From contig NZ_CP050451.1 in NCBI RefSeq assembly GCF_014171595.1, forward strand, positions 3,720,001 through 3,784,000: a DNA stretch of 64,000 nt, written 5' to 3'. Positions within the stretch are counted from its first letter, which is position 1; the number at the start of each line of letters is the position of its first letter. The position numbers and the translations under genes were made by a program. The notes beneath the pieces are model-generated. The model was not told the origin of the DNA, made no database searches, and worked only from the letters and a program-made list of their open reading frames with translations. This DNA is from Massilia sp. Se16.2.3. Its GTDB lineage: Bacteria; Pseudomonadota; Gammaproteobacteria; Burkholderiales; Burkholderiaceae_D. Below are positions 8,327-17,023 of the stretch, one piece after another.

Positions 8327-9324
8327 AAGCCACCCTCGGCTGGTCCGCCCTGCTGCTGTTCGCCCTCGCCTTCCCTTACCTGGCCGGGAACGACTACCAC
8401 CTCACGGTGATGTCGACCGCCTATATCTATGCCATCGCCACGATCGGCCTGAACCTGATCACGGGCTACACCGGCCAGTACAACCTGGCGCACGCCGGCT
8501 TCATGGCCGTCGGTGCCTACACGGTCGGCATCCTCACCGTCGACCATGGCGTGCCGTTCTGGATCGCCTTCGCGCTGTCGGGCGTGGTGGCCGCCGTTCT
8601 CGGCTTTTTCGTCGGCCTGGTGTCGCTGCGCCTGAAGACCCACTTCTTCTCGATCTTCACGCTCTGCGTCGGCCACATCATGTACCTGGTCATCGAAAAA
8701 TGGGAAAGCCTGACCCACGGCACGGTGGGCATCATGGGCATTCCGGCACCCGAATCGATCGGCCCGCTGGACTTTTCCGAGCCGCGCACCCAGTACTACT
8801 TCGTGCTGTTCTTCCTGGTCGCCAGCCTGTGGATCATGCACCGCATCGTGCGCTCGCTGCTGGGGCGCACCTTCATTGCGATTCGCAACGGCGACGAGCT
8901 GGCGCAGGCCCTCGGCATCGACCTGATGCGAAACAAGCTGCTCGCCTTCATGCTGTCGGTCTTCTTCTCCGGGATGGCGGGCGGCCTGTATGCCGGCTAT
9001 GTGCGCTTCCTCGGGCCGGGCGTGGCGGGCGTCGAGCACACCTTCGACATGACGATGTACATGCTGGTCGGCGGCATCGGCACCCTGCTCGGGCCCCTGC
9101 TGGGCGCCATCGCGATTCCCTGGCTGACCCAGTACCTGCAGTTCCTGCAGGAGTACCGCTTCGTCGTCTTCGGGCCGCTGCTGGTGCTGCTGGTGATTTT
9201 CCTGCCCTATGGCCTGGTCGGCACCTGGCAGAACCGCCGGCGCCGGATGGCGGCGCGCGCCGCGGGCACCGCCAGCAGCCCTGCGGCCACGGCGCCGGCG
9301 CGCGAAGGAGCCAGCCATGCTTGA
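8323..9324 (+). CDS. livM: Branched-chain amino acid-type ABC transporter permease LivM
   Basis: A 333-residue second permease. YAIATIGLNLITGYTGQYNLAHAGFMAVGAYT is the LivM signature (GLNLLxGYxGQxSLGHA). The EAA-like cytoplasmic loop reads IRNGDELAQALGIDLMRNKLLAF. The protein ends in a basic, Ala-rich tail. It begins by a 4-base ATGA overlap with livH and ends 8 bases inside livG, so the operon is tightly coupled. It forms the membrane channel with LivH, energised by LivG and LivF. Confidence 0.9.
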   Translation: MKATLGWSALLLFALAFPYLAGNDYHLTVMSTAYIYAIATIGLNLITGYTGQYNLAHAGFMAVGAYTVGILTVDHGVPFWIAFALSGVVAAVLGFFVGLVSLRLKTHFFSIFTLCVGHIMYLVIEKWESLTHGTVGIMGIPAPESIGPLDFSEPRTQYYFVLFFLVASLWIMHRIVRSLLGRTFIAIRNGDELAQALGIDLMRNKLLAFMLSVFFSGMAGGLYAGYVRFLGPGVAGVEHTFDMTMYMLVGGIGTLLGPLLGAIAIPWLTQYLQFLQEYRFVVFGPLLVLLVIFLPYGLVGTWQNRRRRMAARAAGTASSPAATAPAREGASHA

Positions 9325-10075
9325 GATCAGCGCGCTCACGCGGCGCTTCGGCGGCCTCACCGCCGTCAACGAGGTCAGCGCGATGTTCGAACGCGGCAGC
9401 ATCAACGCCATCATCGGGCCGAACGGCGCCGGTAAGACCACCTTCTTCAACCTGGTCAGCGGAGCGGTCGCGCCAAGCTCCGGGCGTATCGTGTTCGACG
9501 GTCGCGACGTGACCGGCATGCGCGCCGACCAGGTCGCGCGCCTGGGATTGGCGCGCACCTTCCAGAGCACCACCCTGTTCGATACCGCCAGCGTGCTCGA
9601 CAACCTGATCGTCGGCCATCGCCTGCGCACCCGCTCGAACCTGCTCGACGTGCTGCTCGGTACGCGCCGCCTGCGCGACGAGGAACGCATCTGCCGCGAA
9701 AAGGCGCATGCCGCGCTCGACTTCGTCGGCCTCTCGCACATCGCGTCGCGCCTGGCCGGCGACCTCTCGCAGGAAGAACGCAAGCGCGTCGCCTTTGCGC
9801 TGGCGCTCTCCACCGATCCAAGGCTCCTGCTGCTGGACGAACCGGCGGGCGGCGTCAATCCCGAAGAAACCGAGGGCCTGGCAAGGCTGATCCGCAAGAT
9901 GGCGGCCAGCGGGCTCACCGTCTGCCTGATCGAACACAAGATGGACATGATCATGAACCTGGCCGACCACATCCTCGTCCTCAACAACGGCGAGAAAATC
10001 GCCGCCGGCACGCCCGCCGAGGTGCGCGCCAACCCGGTCGTGATCGAAGCCTACCTGGGGAGCGAACATGCTTAG
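9317..10075 (+). CDS. livG: ABC transporter ATP-binding protein LivG
   Basis: A 252-residue ATPase beginning [21 protein letters not shown]. Walker A is GPNGAGKTT (about residue 35), the signature region reads [19 protein letters not shown], and Walker B is [13 protein letters not shown]. The signature is LSQEE rather than the usual LSGGQ/LSYGE, a variation tolerated in LivG proteins. The long insert after Walker A ([17 protein letters not shown]) is typical of LivG as opposed to LivF. It overlaps livM and livF by 8 bases each. Together with LivF it drives uptake by the HAAT permease. Confidence 0.9.
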   Translation: MLEISALTRRFGGLTAVNEVSAMFERGSINAIIGPNGAGKTTFFNLVSGAVAPSSGRIVFDGRDVTGMRADQVARLGLARTFQSTTLFDTASVLDNLIVGHRLRTRSNLLDVLLGTRRLRDEERICREKAHAALDFVGLSHIASRLAGDLSQEERKRVAFALALSTDPRLLLLDEPAGGVNPEETEGLARLIRKMAASGLTVCLIEHKMDMIMNLADHILVLNNGEKIAAGTPAEVRANPVVIEAYLGSEHA

Positions 10076-10775
10076 GCTGCAAGACGTTTCGCTGTCCTAC
10101 GGGAGCTTTCGCGCCCTGAACGGGGTGAGCCTGCATGCCGACGAGGGCGAACTGGTGGTGCTGCTCGGTTCGAACGGCGCGGGAAAAAGCTCGATCTTCC
10201 TCACGGTGAGCGGCCTGCAGCGCGCGGCAGGCGGCAGCATCCGCTTCGGCAACCGGGAACTCGTCGGCCGCAAGCCTTCGCAGATCGTCGCCGACGGCCT
10301 GGTGCAGTGCCCGGAGGGACGCAAGCTGTTCCCCGGCATGTCGGTGCTGAAGAACCTGACGCTGGGCGCCTACGTGCACCGGCGTGATGCGAAAGGCGTG
10401 CAGCGCACACTCGACGAGGTCTTCGAGCTCTTCCCCATCCTGTTCGACAAGAAGGAGCAGGCGGCCGGCAGCTTGAGCGGCGGACAGCAGCAGATGGTGG
10501 CGATCGGGCGCGCGCTGATGGGCCGCCCGAAAACGCTGCTGCTGGACGAACCCTCGTTGGGCCTGGCGCCGCTGGTGGTCAAGCAGATGTTCGAGGTGAT
10601 CGCACGCATCAACCGCGCCGGCACCACCGTGCTGCTGGCCGAGCAGAATGCCTACGCGGCGCTGAACATCGCCAGCCGGGCCTATGTCATCGAGGGCGGC
10701 CGTATCGTGCTCGAAGGCGGGCGCGAAGAACTCCTGAACAATGCGCAGGTGCGCAAGGCATACATCGGCGCGTAG
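10068..10775 (+). CDS. livF: ABC transporter ATP-binding protein LivF
   Basis: A 235-residue ATPase: [22 protein letters not shown], Walker [10 protein letters not shown], signature [16 protein letters not shown], Walker [22 protein letters not shown]. The PSLGLAP stretch and the short length are characteristic of LivF. It overlaps livG by 8 bases and is followed 61 bases later by the substrate-binding protein gene. It pairs with LivG as the second nucleotide-binding subunit. Confidence 0.9.
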   Translation: MLRLQDVSLSYGSFRALNGVSLHADEGELVVLLGSNGAGKSSIFLTVSGLQRAAGGSIRFGNRELVGRKPSQIVADGLVQCPEGRKLFPGMSVLKNLTLGAYVHRRDAKGVQRTLDEVFELFPILFDKKEQAAGSLSGGQQQMVAIGRALMGRPKTLLLDEPSLGLAPLVVKQMFEVIARINRAGTTVLLAEQNAYAALNIASRAYVIEGGRIVLEGGREELLNNAQVRKAYIGA

Positions 10776-10836
10776 GCAGTCGGCGCGCCGGGCAATCCCG
10801 TAACACCCACAACAAAGCAAAACCAAGGAGACATCC

Positions 10837-12018
10837 ATGAAACTGCATGCCCGGTTTTCCCGCCGCACCCTCCTGTCCGTCGCCACCCTGGCCGCGTTCG
10901 GCCTCGCCGGCGCCGCCCAGGCCCAGGAAACCATCAAGATCGGCTACTCCGGTCCCCTGAGCGGCGGTGCCGCGCTCTACGGCAAGAATGTCCTGTCCGG
11001 CATGCAGATGGCCGCGGCCGAGATCAACGCGAAACCGCTCGATATCGGTGGCAGGAAATACAAAGTCGAGATCGTCGCACTGGACGATAAGTACAACCCC
11101 AGCGAGACCGGCATCAACGTCCAGCGCCTGGTGCAGCAGCACAAGACGGCGGCCGTGCTGGTGCCGCACTCGGGCGGCGTGTTCGCTGTGCAGGCCTTCA
11201 ACGAGAAATCGAAAGTGCTGCTGCTGGCCTACACCAGCCTGCCCCAGGTGACGGAACGCGGCAACAAGCTGACGATCCGCATCCCGCCCGACTTCACCAC
11301 CTACATCGCGCCCTTCACGAAAGCGATGATGACGAAGCATGGCAAGAACGTGGCCATGGTCCAGGCCGACCACGATTACGCCAAAGCCTGGGCCGCCGCC
11401 TTCAAGCCGGCCTGGGAAGCGGCCGGCGGCAAGGTGGTGGCGGAGAACCCGATGTCGTACAACAAGGCCACCGATTTCTACAGCGGCGTCAGCCGCGCCA
11501 TCCAGGCCAAACCGGACGTCATGTTCCTCGGCGGCGCCTCCGAGCCGACAGCACTCGTGGCCAAGCAGGCGCGCGAACTGGGCTTCAAGGGCGGCTTCAT
11601 CATCCTCGACCAGGCGAAGATGGACGAAATGGCGAAGGTCATGGGCGGCATGAATCAGCTGGAAGGCGCGATCGGCGTGATGCCGATCGCGAACGACGAG
11701 CGTCCGGAAGCGGTGGCTTTCACGACGCGCTTCCGCAAGCTCAATCCCGGCAAGGACCCGAGCACCGAGATCAGCCTGAACTACTCCGCCGTGCACGCAA
11801 CGGTGAACGCGATGAAGCTGGCGGGCACCACCACGGATGCGGCGGCGATCCGCGCGCAGATGGAAAAAGCCTTTACCACCCTGCCGGCGGCGAACAACCC
11901 GAACGACATCGACGGGTTGGACGCCAAGGGCGGGACGATCGCCAATACGATCATCGGCGTGGTCGAGGGTGGGAAGATCAAGGGGCAGTTCCTGCGGGCG
12001 CTGAACGCGGGTAAGTGA
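10837..12018 (+). CDS. Periplasmic substrate-binding protein of a HAAT ABC transporter (LivK-like)
   Basis: A 393-residue type I periplasmic binding protein. A signal peptide of about 29 residues (basic SRRTLLS, hydrophobic core, AQA cut site) is followed by ETIKIGYSGPLSGGAALYGKNVLSGMQMA, the standard start of Peripla_BP_6/LivK-like receptors. A good AAGGAG site precedes the ATG. It delivers ligand to LivHM. The family includes receptors for branched amino acids, amides and aromatic acids. The neighbouring acyl-CoA genes favour an organic acid, but that is inference. It is the last gene of the transporter operon. Confidence 0.88.
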   Translation: MKLHARFSRRTLLSVATLAAFGLAGAAQAQETIKIGYSGPLSGGAALYGKNVLSGMQMAAAEINAKPLDIGGRKYKVEIVALDDKYNPSETGINVQRLVQQHKTAAVLVPHSGGVFAVQAFNEKSKVLLLAYTSLPQVTERGNKLTIRIPPDFTTYIAPFTKAMMTKHGKNVAMVQADHDYAKAWAAAFKPAWEAAGGKVVAENPMSYNKATDFYSGVSRAIQAKPDVMFLGGASEPTALVAKQARELGFKGGFIILDQAKMDEMAKVMGGMNQLEGAIGVMPIANDERPEAVAFTTRFRKLNPGKDPSTEISLNYSAVHATVNAMKLAGTTTDAAAIRAQMEKAFTTLPAANNPNDIDGLDAKGGTIANTIIGVVEGGKIKGQFLRALNAGK

Positions 12019-12068
12019 TGCCGCAGCGCGTCAGCCTGGCGATGCCAATGACCCCGGGCCGGCGCGGC

Positions 12069-12129
12069 GTGGGCACGGGGTGCCCACCCTACGGGCTGGA
12101 TACGTGTAGGGTGGGCGCCCCGAGCCCAC
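12069..12129. repeat. Intergenic inverted repeat of the GTAGGGTGGGC type (REP-like)
   Basis: Two 24-base arms, 12069-12092 and 12106-12129, are reverse complements at 22 of 24 positions and enclose a 13-base loop. The inner arm ends read CCACCCTAC and GTAGGGTGGGC. Elements with this core are scattered between genes in Massilia and related beta-proteobacteria. It sits between the convergent livK-like and CoA-transferase genes, where it could fold as a strong RNA hairpin, though no T run follows. Confidence 0.65.
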
Positions 12130-12221
12130 ACAGTGGCTGTCGAAGCCTGTGCAGCCGCTGTCGATCCTGCGTTCCGACGAGGTTCGGCGAGGCGCCAGCC
12201 GACCACTGACCTGTCGTTCTC

Positions 12222-13427
12222 TCAAAGCACGCCGCGCTGCCTGAGTCCGGCCAGCCGCTCCTCCGACAAACCCAGCAAGTCCTGCAGCACCTCGTGCGTC
12301 CCTTCGCCCAGCCCCGGCGGCGCCCGGCGCACGGGCAGGCGTTCGCCATCGAACCGCCAGGGCGACGCGAACACGTCGACGCTGCCTGCTTCCGGGTGCG
12401 GCATCTTCTGCACCAGGCCGGCGTCTTGCGAACGGCGCGAAGTCAAGGCTTCGTGCAGGCCCGCTACTTCGCCGCAAGGAATACCGGCCGCAGCCAGGGC
12501 GTCAAGCAATTCGCCGCGCCCGCGCCGAGCCAGTTCGCCCAGGATTTCCGGCATCAGCGCTTCGCGGTTCTTCGTGCGCGCCAGATTGGTGCGGAAGCGT
12601 TCGTCCGCCGCCAGGTCAGGGCGTCCGATCACATCCTTACAAAAGCGCAGGAACTGGCTGTTGTTACCGACCGCAATCACGAGCGGGCCGTCGGCCGCCT
12701 CGTAGACGCCATAGGGCATGATCGACGGATGGCCATTGCCGTAGCGCGGCGGGTCGCTCCCGCGCAGCAGGGCTTCCAGGCCATAGTAGGCGGTGATCAT
12801 CAGGCCGCAATCGAACAGGGCCACGCCGAGGTGGCGCCCGCGCCCGGACTTTTCGCGCGCGTATAGCGCGGCCAGCGCTCCTTGCGCGGCGTACATGCCG
12901 GTCATCATGTCGACGGCGGCGACGCCGAATTTCAGCGGCGGCTGGGTCGGCTCACCGTTCAGGGCCATCAGGCCCGCTTCGCCCTGGATCACCAGGTCGT
13001 AGCCGGGGCGCGCCGCCTCCGGGCCGTTGCGGTCGTAGCCGGTGATCGAGCAGTAGACGAGGCCGGGCTGCTCGCGGCTGAGTTCCTCGTAGCCGAGGCC
13101 GAGTTTTTCGATTTCGCCGAACTTGAAGTTCTGGATGACGACGTCGCTCTTCTTCACCAGCGCGCGCGCCAGCTCCTGGCCTTCCGGCGTTTTGAGGTCG
13201 AGGCAGACCGAGCGCTTGTTGCGGTTGACGCTGTTGAAATACGGCGTCTCCGTGGACCCGATGCGCATGCCCCAGTCACGCGTGTCGTCGCCGCGCTCCG
13301 GGTGCTCGACCTTGATGACTTCGGCGCCCAGGTCGCCCAGCACCATCGCGCACCAGGGCCCCGCCAGTACGCGCGACAGGTCGAGGACGCGGACGCCGTC
13401 CAGCGGCAGGGAAGATGGACGAGTCAC
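12222..13427 (-). CDS. CaiB/BaiF class III CoA-transferase
   Basis: A 401-residue formyl-CoA/carnitine-CoA transferase family protein. It opens LPLDGVRVLDLSRVLAGPWCAMVLGDLGAEVIKVEHPERGDDTR, the family's nucleotide-binding N-terminus. It carries SVNRNKRSVCLDLKTPEG and the PGYDLVIQGEAGLMALNGEP region with the conserved catalytic aspartate. The C-terminal lobe has AAAGIPCGEV. The GTG at 13427 was preferred to an ATG 39 bases upstream because GGAG lies correctly spaced before it and the longer start adds unconserved residues. Such enzymes activate an organic acid by CoA transfer, here fitting the two dehydrogenases transcribed just upstream. Confidence 0.88.
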   Translation of the reverse strand: MTRPSSLPLDGVRVLDLSRVLAGPWCAMVLGDLGAEVIKVEHPERGDDTRDWGMRIGSTETPYFNSVNRNKRSVCLDLKTPEGQELARALVKKSDVVIQNFKFGEIEKLGLGYEELSREQPGLVYCSITGYDRNGPEAARPGYDLVIQGEAGLMALNGEPTQPPLKFGVAAVDMMTGMYAAQGALAALYAREKSGRGRHLGVALFDCGLMITAYYGLEALLRGSDPPRYGNGHPSIMPYGVYEAADGPLVIAVGNNSQFLRFCKDVIGRPDLAADERFRTNLARTKNREALMPEILGELARRGRGELLDALAAAGIPCGEVAGLHEALTSRRSQDAGLVQKMPHPEAGSVDVFASPWRFDGERLPVRRAPPGLGEGTHEVLQDLLGLSEERLAGLRQRGVL

Positions 13428-13500
13428 GCTGGGCTCCGTGCGGTGGTGAGGGCCGGGAGGATACACGAGCCGGCGCGGCCCGCGCCAGCGGCAAGACGGC

Positions 13501-14653
13501 TCACGCTGACTGGGCGCCGGCTGCGCGCCCGAGCGCGATATAGCGCGCCAGGTGATGGTCCTCGTCGCCCAGTTGGTGGTCGATCAGCACCAGGCGCTTG
13601 GCGTAATGCGCCAGCGGCAGCTCCCGTGTCATGCCGATGCCGCCATGCAGCTGGATGCATTCCTCGGCCACCAGGGTGCCGATGCGTCCGATGGTAAACT
13701 TGGCGGCGGACAGCGCCCGTTCGCGCGCGACCCGTTCGCCGTCCAGGCTGGCCGCGGCATTGATCACGCTGGACCTGGCCTGCTCGATCTCCAGCAGCAG
13801 GTCGGCCATGCGGTGCTGCAGCGCCTGGAAGCTGCCGATCGGGACGCCGAACTGGCGTCGCGTGCGCAGGTAGTCGAGCGTCGCCGCCTTGGCCGCTTCC
13901 ATCGCCCCCAGGCTTTCCGCGCACAGGGCCAGCACGCCGCGGCCGAGCGCGCGCTCCAGCGCCGGATAGCCGCCGCCCTCCTCGCCCAGCAAGGCGCCGG
14001 CGTCCAGGCGCAAATCCGTAAAACCCAGTTCCGCGACGCGGCCGCCGTCCATCGCCGGACAGCCCTGCACAAGCAGGCCGGGCGTATCGCGCGGCACCGG
14101 GAACAGCGAAATGCCCGCCTCGGCATCGACTTCGCGCGCCGTGCGCGCCGATACGACGAACAGCCCTGCCGCATCGCCGCCGGCGACCACCGCCTTGGCG
14201 CCGTCGAGTATCCAGTCGACACCGTCGCGGCGCGCGCTGGTCTGCACGCGCGCCGGCTCGTAATGGGTGCCTGGCTCGTCATGGGACCGGGGCGGCAATG
14301 ACGGCGCCGGACGCGATCTCCGCCAGCACCGCCTTCTGCGCCGCGTTGCCGGCCGCGGCGATGCACTCGGCTGCCAGCACCGCGCTGCCCAGAAGGGGTT
14401 CCACCACCAGGCCGCGTCCGAGCGCTTCGAACACGACCGCGATATCGAAACCGGCGCCGCCAAAGCCGCCGTCCCTTTCCCTCAGCAAGGCGCCGATCGC
14501 GCCCAGGTCGGCGAAATGCTGCCACATCGCGTTCGAGTAACCGAGTGGCGAAGCGGCGATGCGCTGGCGCGTTTCGAAGCCGTACTGCCCGGCGATGAAG
14601 CGGTCCAGGCTGTCGGCGAGCATGCGCCGCTCTTCGGTATGGCGAAAGTCCAT
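13501..14653 (-). CDS. Acyl-CoA dehydrogenase, small-subunit type (one frameshift)
   Basis: About 383 residues of the acyl-CoA dehydrogenase fold, close to the PimD-like partner subunit. The N-terminal part (MDFRHTEERRMLADSLDRFIAG) runs to about 14283. The rest, in the next frame, carries RRQFGVPIGSFQALQHRMADLLLEIEQARS and the flavin/C-terminal ECIQLHGGIGMTRELPLAHYAKRL. Removing one C from the GCCCCGG run near 14287 restores a continuous protein, so a sequencing error is likely. It starts 19 bases after the larger dehydrogenase stop and so forms an operon with it. The pair resembles PimC/PimD-type heteromers acting on dicarboxylyl- or related acyl-CoAs. Confidence 0.8.
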
Positions 14654-14672
14654 CGCGAGTTCCTTCCGTTTC

Positions 14673-15881
14673 CTACAGACCGAGGATCATCTTGGAGATG
14701 ATGTTCTTCTGGATTTCGTTCGAGCCGCCGAAGATCGACAGCTTGCGGTTGTTGAAATACTGGGCGGTGGCCGCGGCGGCGAACTCGGGGCCGAAGCGCG
14801 GGCCCGCGTAGTCGACGTCGAGCATCGCCTGGCTGAACGGGCGCGCATACACGCCCATCGCCCTGCGCGTCAGCGACAGGATCTCCTGGCGGATCTCGGT
14901 GCCGCGGATCTTCAGCATCGAGCTTTCCGCCCCGGGCACGCCGCCGCCCGCCACCGCCGCGATCACGCGTAAATTCGTCGTCAGCATGTTCGCCAGGTCG
15001 ATCTCGACCCGTGCCAGGCGCGCAGCAAAACCCGGGTCTTCCAGCAGCGGCCGGCCATTGCGCAGCTGGCTGGCGGCGATGCGCTTCAGGCGCGCCAATC
15101 CGGCCACGGAGAAACCGACACCGGCGATATTCGTCCGCTCGTAGGTCAGCAGGTACTTGGCGCAGGTCCAGCCGCGCCCTTCCTCGCCGACGAGGTTCTC
15201 GACCGGCACGCGCACGTCGGTGAAGAACACCTCGTTGACCTCGTGCTCGCCGTCGAGCGTGACGATGGGGCGCAGCTCCACGCCCGGCGTGTTCATGTCG
15301 ATCAGGAGGAAGCTGATGCCCTCCTGCTTCTTCGCCGTGCGCTCGGTACGGACCAGGCAGAAGATCATGTTGGCGTAGTGGCCGAGCGTGGTCCAGGTCT
15401 TCTGGCCGTTGACGATGTAGTGCTCGCCGCCGGCATCGACAGCGCGCACGGCGCTCGTCTGCACCGCGGCCAAATCCGAGCCTGCGCCCGGTTCGGAGTA
15501 ACCCTGGCACCACCAGTCCGAGCCGTCGAGGATGCGCGGCAGCCAGTGGCGCTTCTGCGCCTCGCTGCCGTACTTGATCAGGACGGGGCCCAGCATGTTC
15601 ACGCCGAAGGGAACGATGCGCGGCGCGTTCGCCAGGGCGCACTCGTTCTCGAAGATGAATTTTTCGATCGGGTTCCAGCCAGGGCCGCCGTATTCGCGCG
15701 GCCAGTGGTTGGCCAGCCAGCCGCGTTCGTTGAGGATGGCGTGCCAGCCCGCCATGTCGGCCTTGTCCAGATGCTGGCCATTGGCGACCTTGTTCGACAG
15801 GTCCGCCGGCAGCTTCTCGGCCAGAAAGGCTCGCACCTCGTCACGGAAGCGTTCTTCGTCAGGGGTGAAATGCAGGTCCAT
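14673..15881 (-). CDS. Acyl-CoA dehydrogenase, large-subunit type (PimC-like)
   Basis: An intact 402-residue flavoprotein. Features include the N-terminal helical domain, WWCQGYSEPGAGSDLAAVQTSAV (substrate/FAD loop), IVNGQKTWTTLGHYANMIFCLVRT (beta domain) and the C-terminal NNRKLSIFGGSNEIQKNIISKMILGL with the GGSNEIQ flavin motif. The middle YLLTYERTNIAGVG marks the subfamily often paired with a shorter, less conserved dehydrogenase gene, as here. It introduces an alpha,beta double bond in an acyl-CoA, passing electrons to ETF. It leads the minus-strand operon that includes the CoA-transferase. Confidence 0.88.
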   Translation of the reverse strand: MDLHFTPDEERFRDEVRAFLAEKLPADLSNKVANGQHLDKADMAGWHAILNERGWLANHWPREYGGPGWNPIEKFIFENECALANAPRIVPFGVNMLGPVLIKYGSEAQKRHWLPRILDGSDWWCQGYSEPGAGSDLAAVQTSAVRAVDAGGEHYIVNGQKTWTTLGHYANMIFCLVRTERTAKKQEGISFLLIDMNTPGVELRPIVTLDGEHEVNEVFFTDVRVPVENLVGEEGRGWTCAKYLLTYERTNIAGVGFSVAGLARLKRIAASQLRNGRPLLEDPGFAARLARVEIDLANMLTTNLRVIAAVAGGGVPGAESSMLKIRGTEIRQEILSLTRRAMGVYARPFSQAMLDVDYAGPRFGPEFAAAATAQYFNNRKLSIFGGSNEIQKNIISKMILGL

Positions 15882-16185
15882 GGCTATCCCGGAGTCAATG
15901 TAGCGCCAATATGGCAGTGCGAACCGCTGTGCGAAACATGGTTTTGCTTCAGGCTTTACGCTGAACGATACCGACTTCCGCCCGCACTGTAAACGTCGAG
16001 CGAGCCGATCTGCACACTATGCCGGGCGATGCGCCTGTAAATCGTGCGCCTTGCTGCCAGGTAGTTCCGCTGTGCAAAACAGGGCGGGGAAGTCCCCATG
16101 AAAGCAGATTGCGCTCGGCAAGCCTTGAAAGTGCGCCCGCTGGTCCAATATCACCTTAACATGCAGCCACTAGGAGGGTGTTTCC
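15882..16185. other. Intergenic region with an imperfect direct repeat
   Basis: A 304-base spacer between the divergent dehydrogenase and DUF2076 genes. CCGCTGTGCGAAACATGG at 15924-15941 recurs as CCGCTGTGCAAAACAGGG at 16067-16084, 16 of 18 bases alike. GTGCGAA also appears twice, 12 bases apart, at 15917 and 15929. A regulator site is possible. AGGAGG before 16186 is the DUF2076 ribosome-binding site. No promoter hexamers are convincing. Confidence 0.4.
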
Positions 16186-16932
16186 ATGAGTCCGCAAGAT
16201 TCCCAGCTTCTCCAGGATTTCCTGGACCAGCTCATCCAGGCGCGCGGCCTGCCGAAGGATCCGGAGGCCGAGGCCATGATCCAGAAAGCGGTCGCCTACC
16301 AGCCCGATGCCGCCTACCTGCTGGTGCAGCGCGCCCTGCTCCAGCAGCAGGCGCTCGACAATGCCAAGGCCGAGATCGCGTCGCTCCAGCAGCAATTGCA
16401 GGCGCGCGGCGGCGGCTCGGGCGGCGGCTTCCTCGATCCGCACTCCTGGGGCAACAGCGCGGGCCAGCGGGCACAAGCCCGGGGCGGCCAGCACTATCCG
16501 TCCCAGCATCCATCCAGCTACCCACCGAACTATCCGCCGCAGTACCAGCCTGGCTATGCCCGGGCACCGTCCGGCCGGTTCGGCAGTTTCTTCCGCGGCG
16601 GCGGCATGGGCGGCGGCATGGGCGGCGCGCTGGGCAATATCGCATCCACCGCGGCGGGTGTGGCTGCCGGCGCCTTCCTGTTCCGGGGCCTGGGCAATTT
16701 GCTGGGCAACCATGACGGCAATGGCTTCCTCGGCAGCAACGAGGGCTTCAACTCGCTGGCGAACGGGGTTGAGGACGGCGGCAGCCACGCGTCGCTGGCC
16801 GATAACGCGTCGGATTCATCCAGCAGCCTGCTGGGCGGCGATGCGGGCGGCGGCGGGATGGCCGACGACCTTGGACTGGGCGATATCGGCGGCGACTTCG
16901 ACGGCGGCTCGGACGACAGTTCGTTCGGCTGA
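16186..16932 (+). CDS. DUF2076 domain protein
   Basis: A 248-residue protein recognisable as DUF2076. The helical N-terminus MSPQDSQLLQDFLDQLIQA includes a family-typical EAEAMIQKAV and a predicted coiled coil with a Q-rich end (LLQQQALDNAKAEIASLQQQLQ, residues 48-70). A Gly/Pro/Gln/Tyr-rich linker follows. Then comes a Gly-rich hydrophobic hairpin near residues 145-190 (GGGMGGGMGG, AGVAAGAFLFRGLGNLLG), and last an acidic Gly/Ser/Asp-rich tail. No signal peptide is seen. The family has no settled function; the Gly-zipper-like segment suggests membrane association. A strong AGGAGG ribosome-binding site supports this start. Confidence 0.78.
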   Translation: MSPQDSQLLQDFLDQLIQARGLPKDPEAEAMIQKAVAYQPDAAYLLVQRALLQQQALDNAKAEIASLQQQLQARGGGSGGGFLDPHSWGNSAGQRAQARGGQHYPSQHPSSYPPNYPPQYQPGYARAPSGRFGSFFRGGGMGGGMGGALGNIASTAAGVAAGAFLFRGLGNLLGNHDGNGFLGSNEGFNSLANGVEDGGSHASLADNASDSSSSLLGGDAGGGGMADDLGLGDIGGDFDGGSDDSSFG

Positions 16933-17023
16933 CGGCAGGTAAGAGGCCAGGCCTTGCCGGCACGGCGGTCTTGCTGCCGCTGTGTTAGCATTCGGCCGCC
17001 CGCCAGTCACGCCGCCATCAATC

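Noticed and set aside
13440..13466. Longer start for the CoA-transferase at 13466
   Set aside because: It adds 13 unconserved residues and lacks a ribosome-binding site, whereas GTG 13427 has GGAG upstream.
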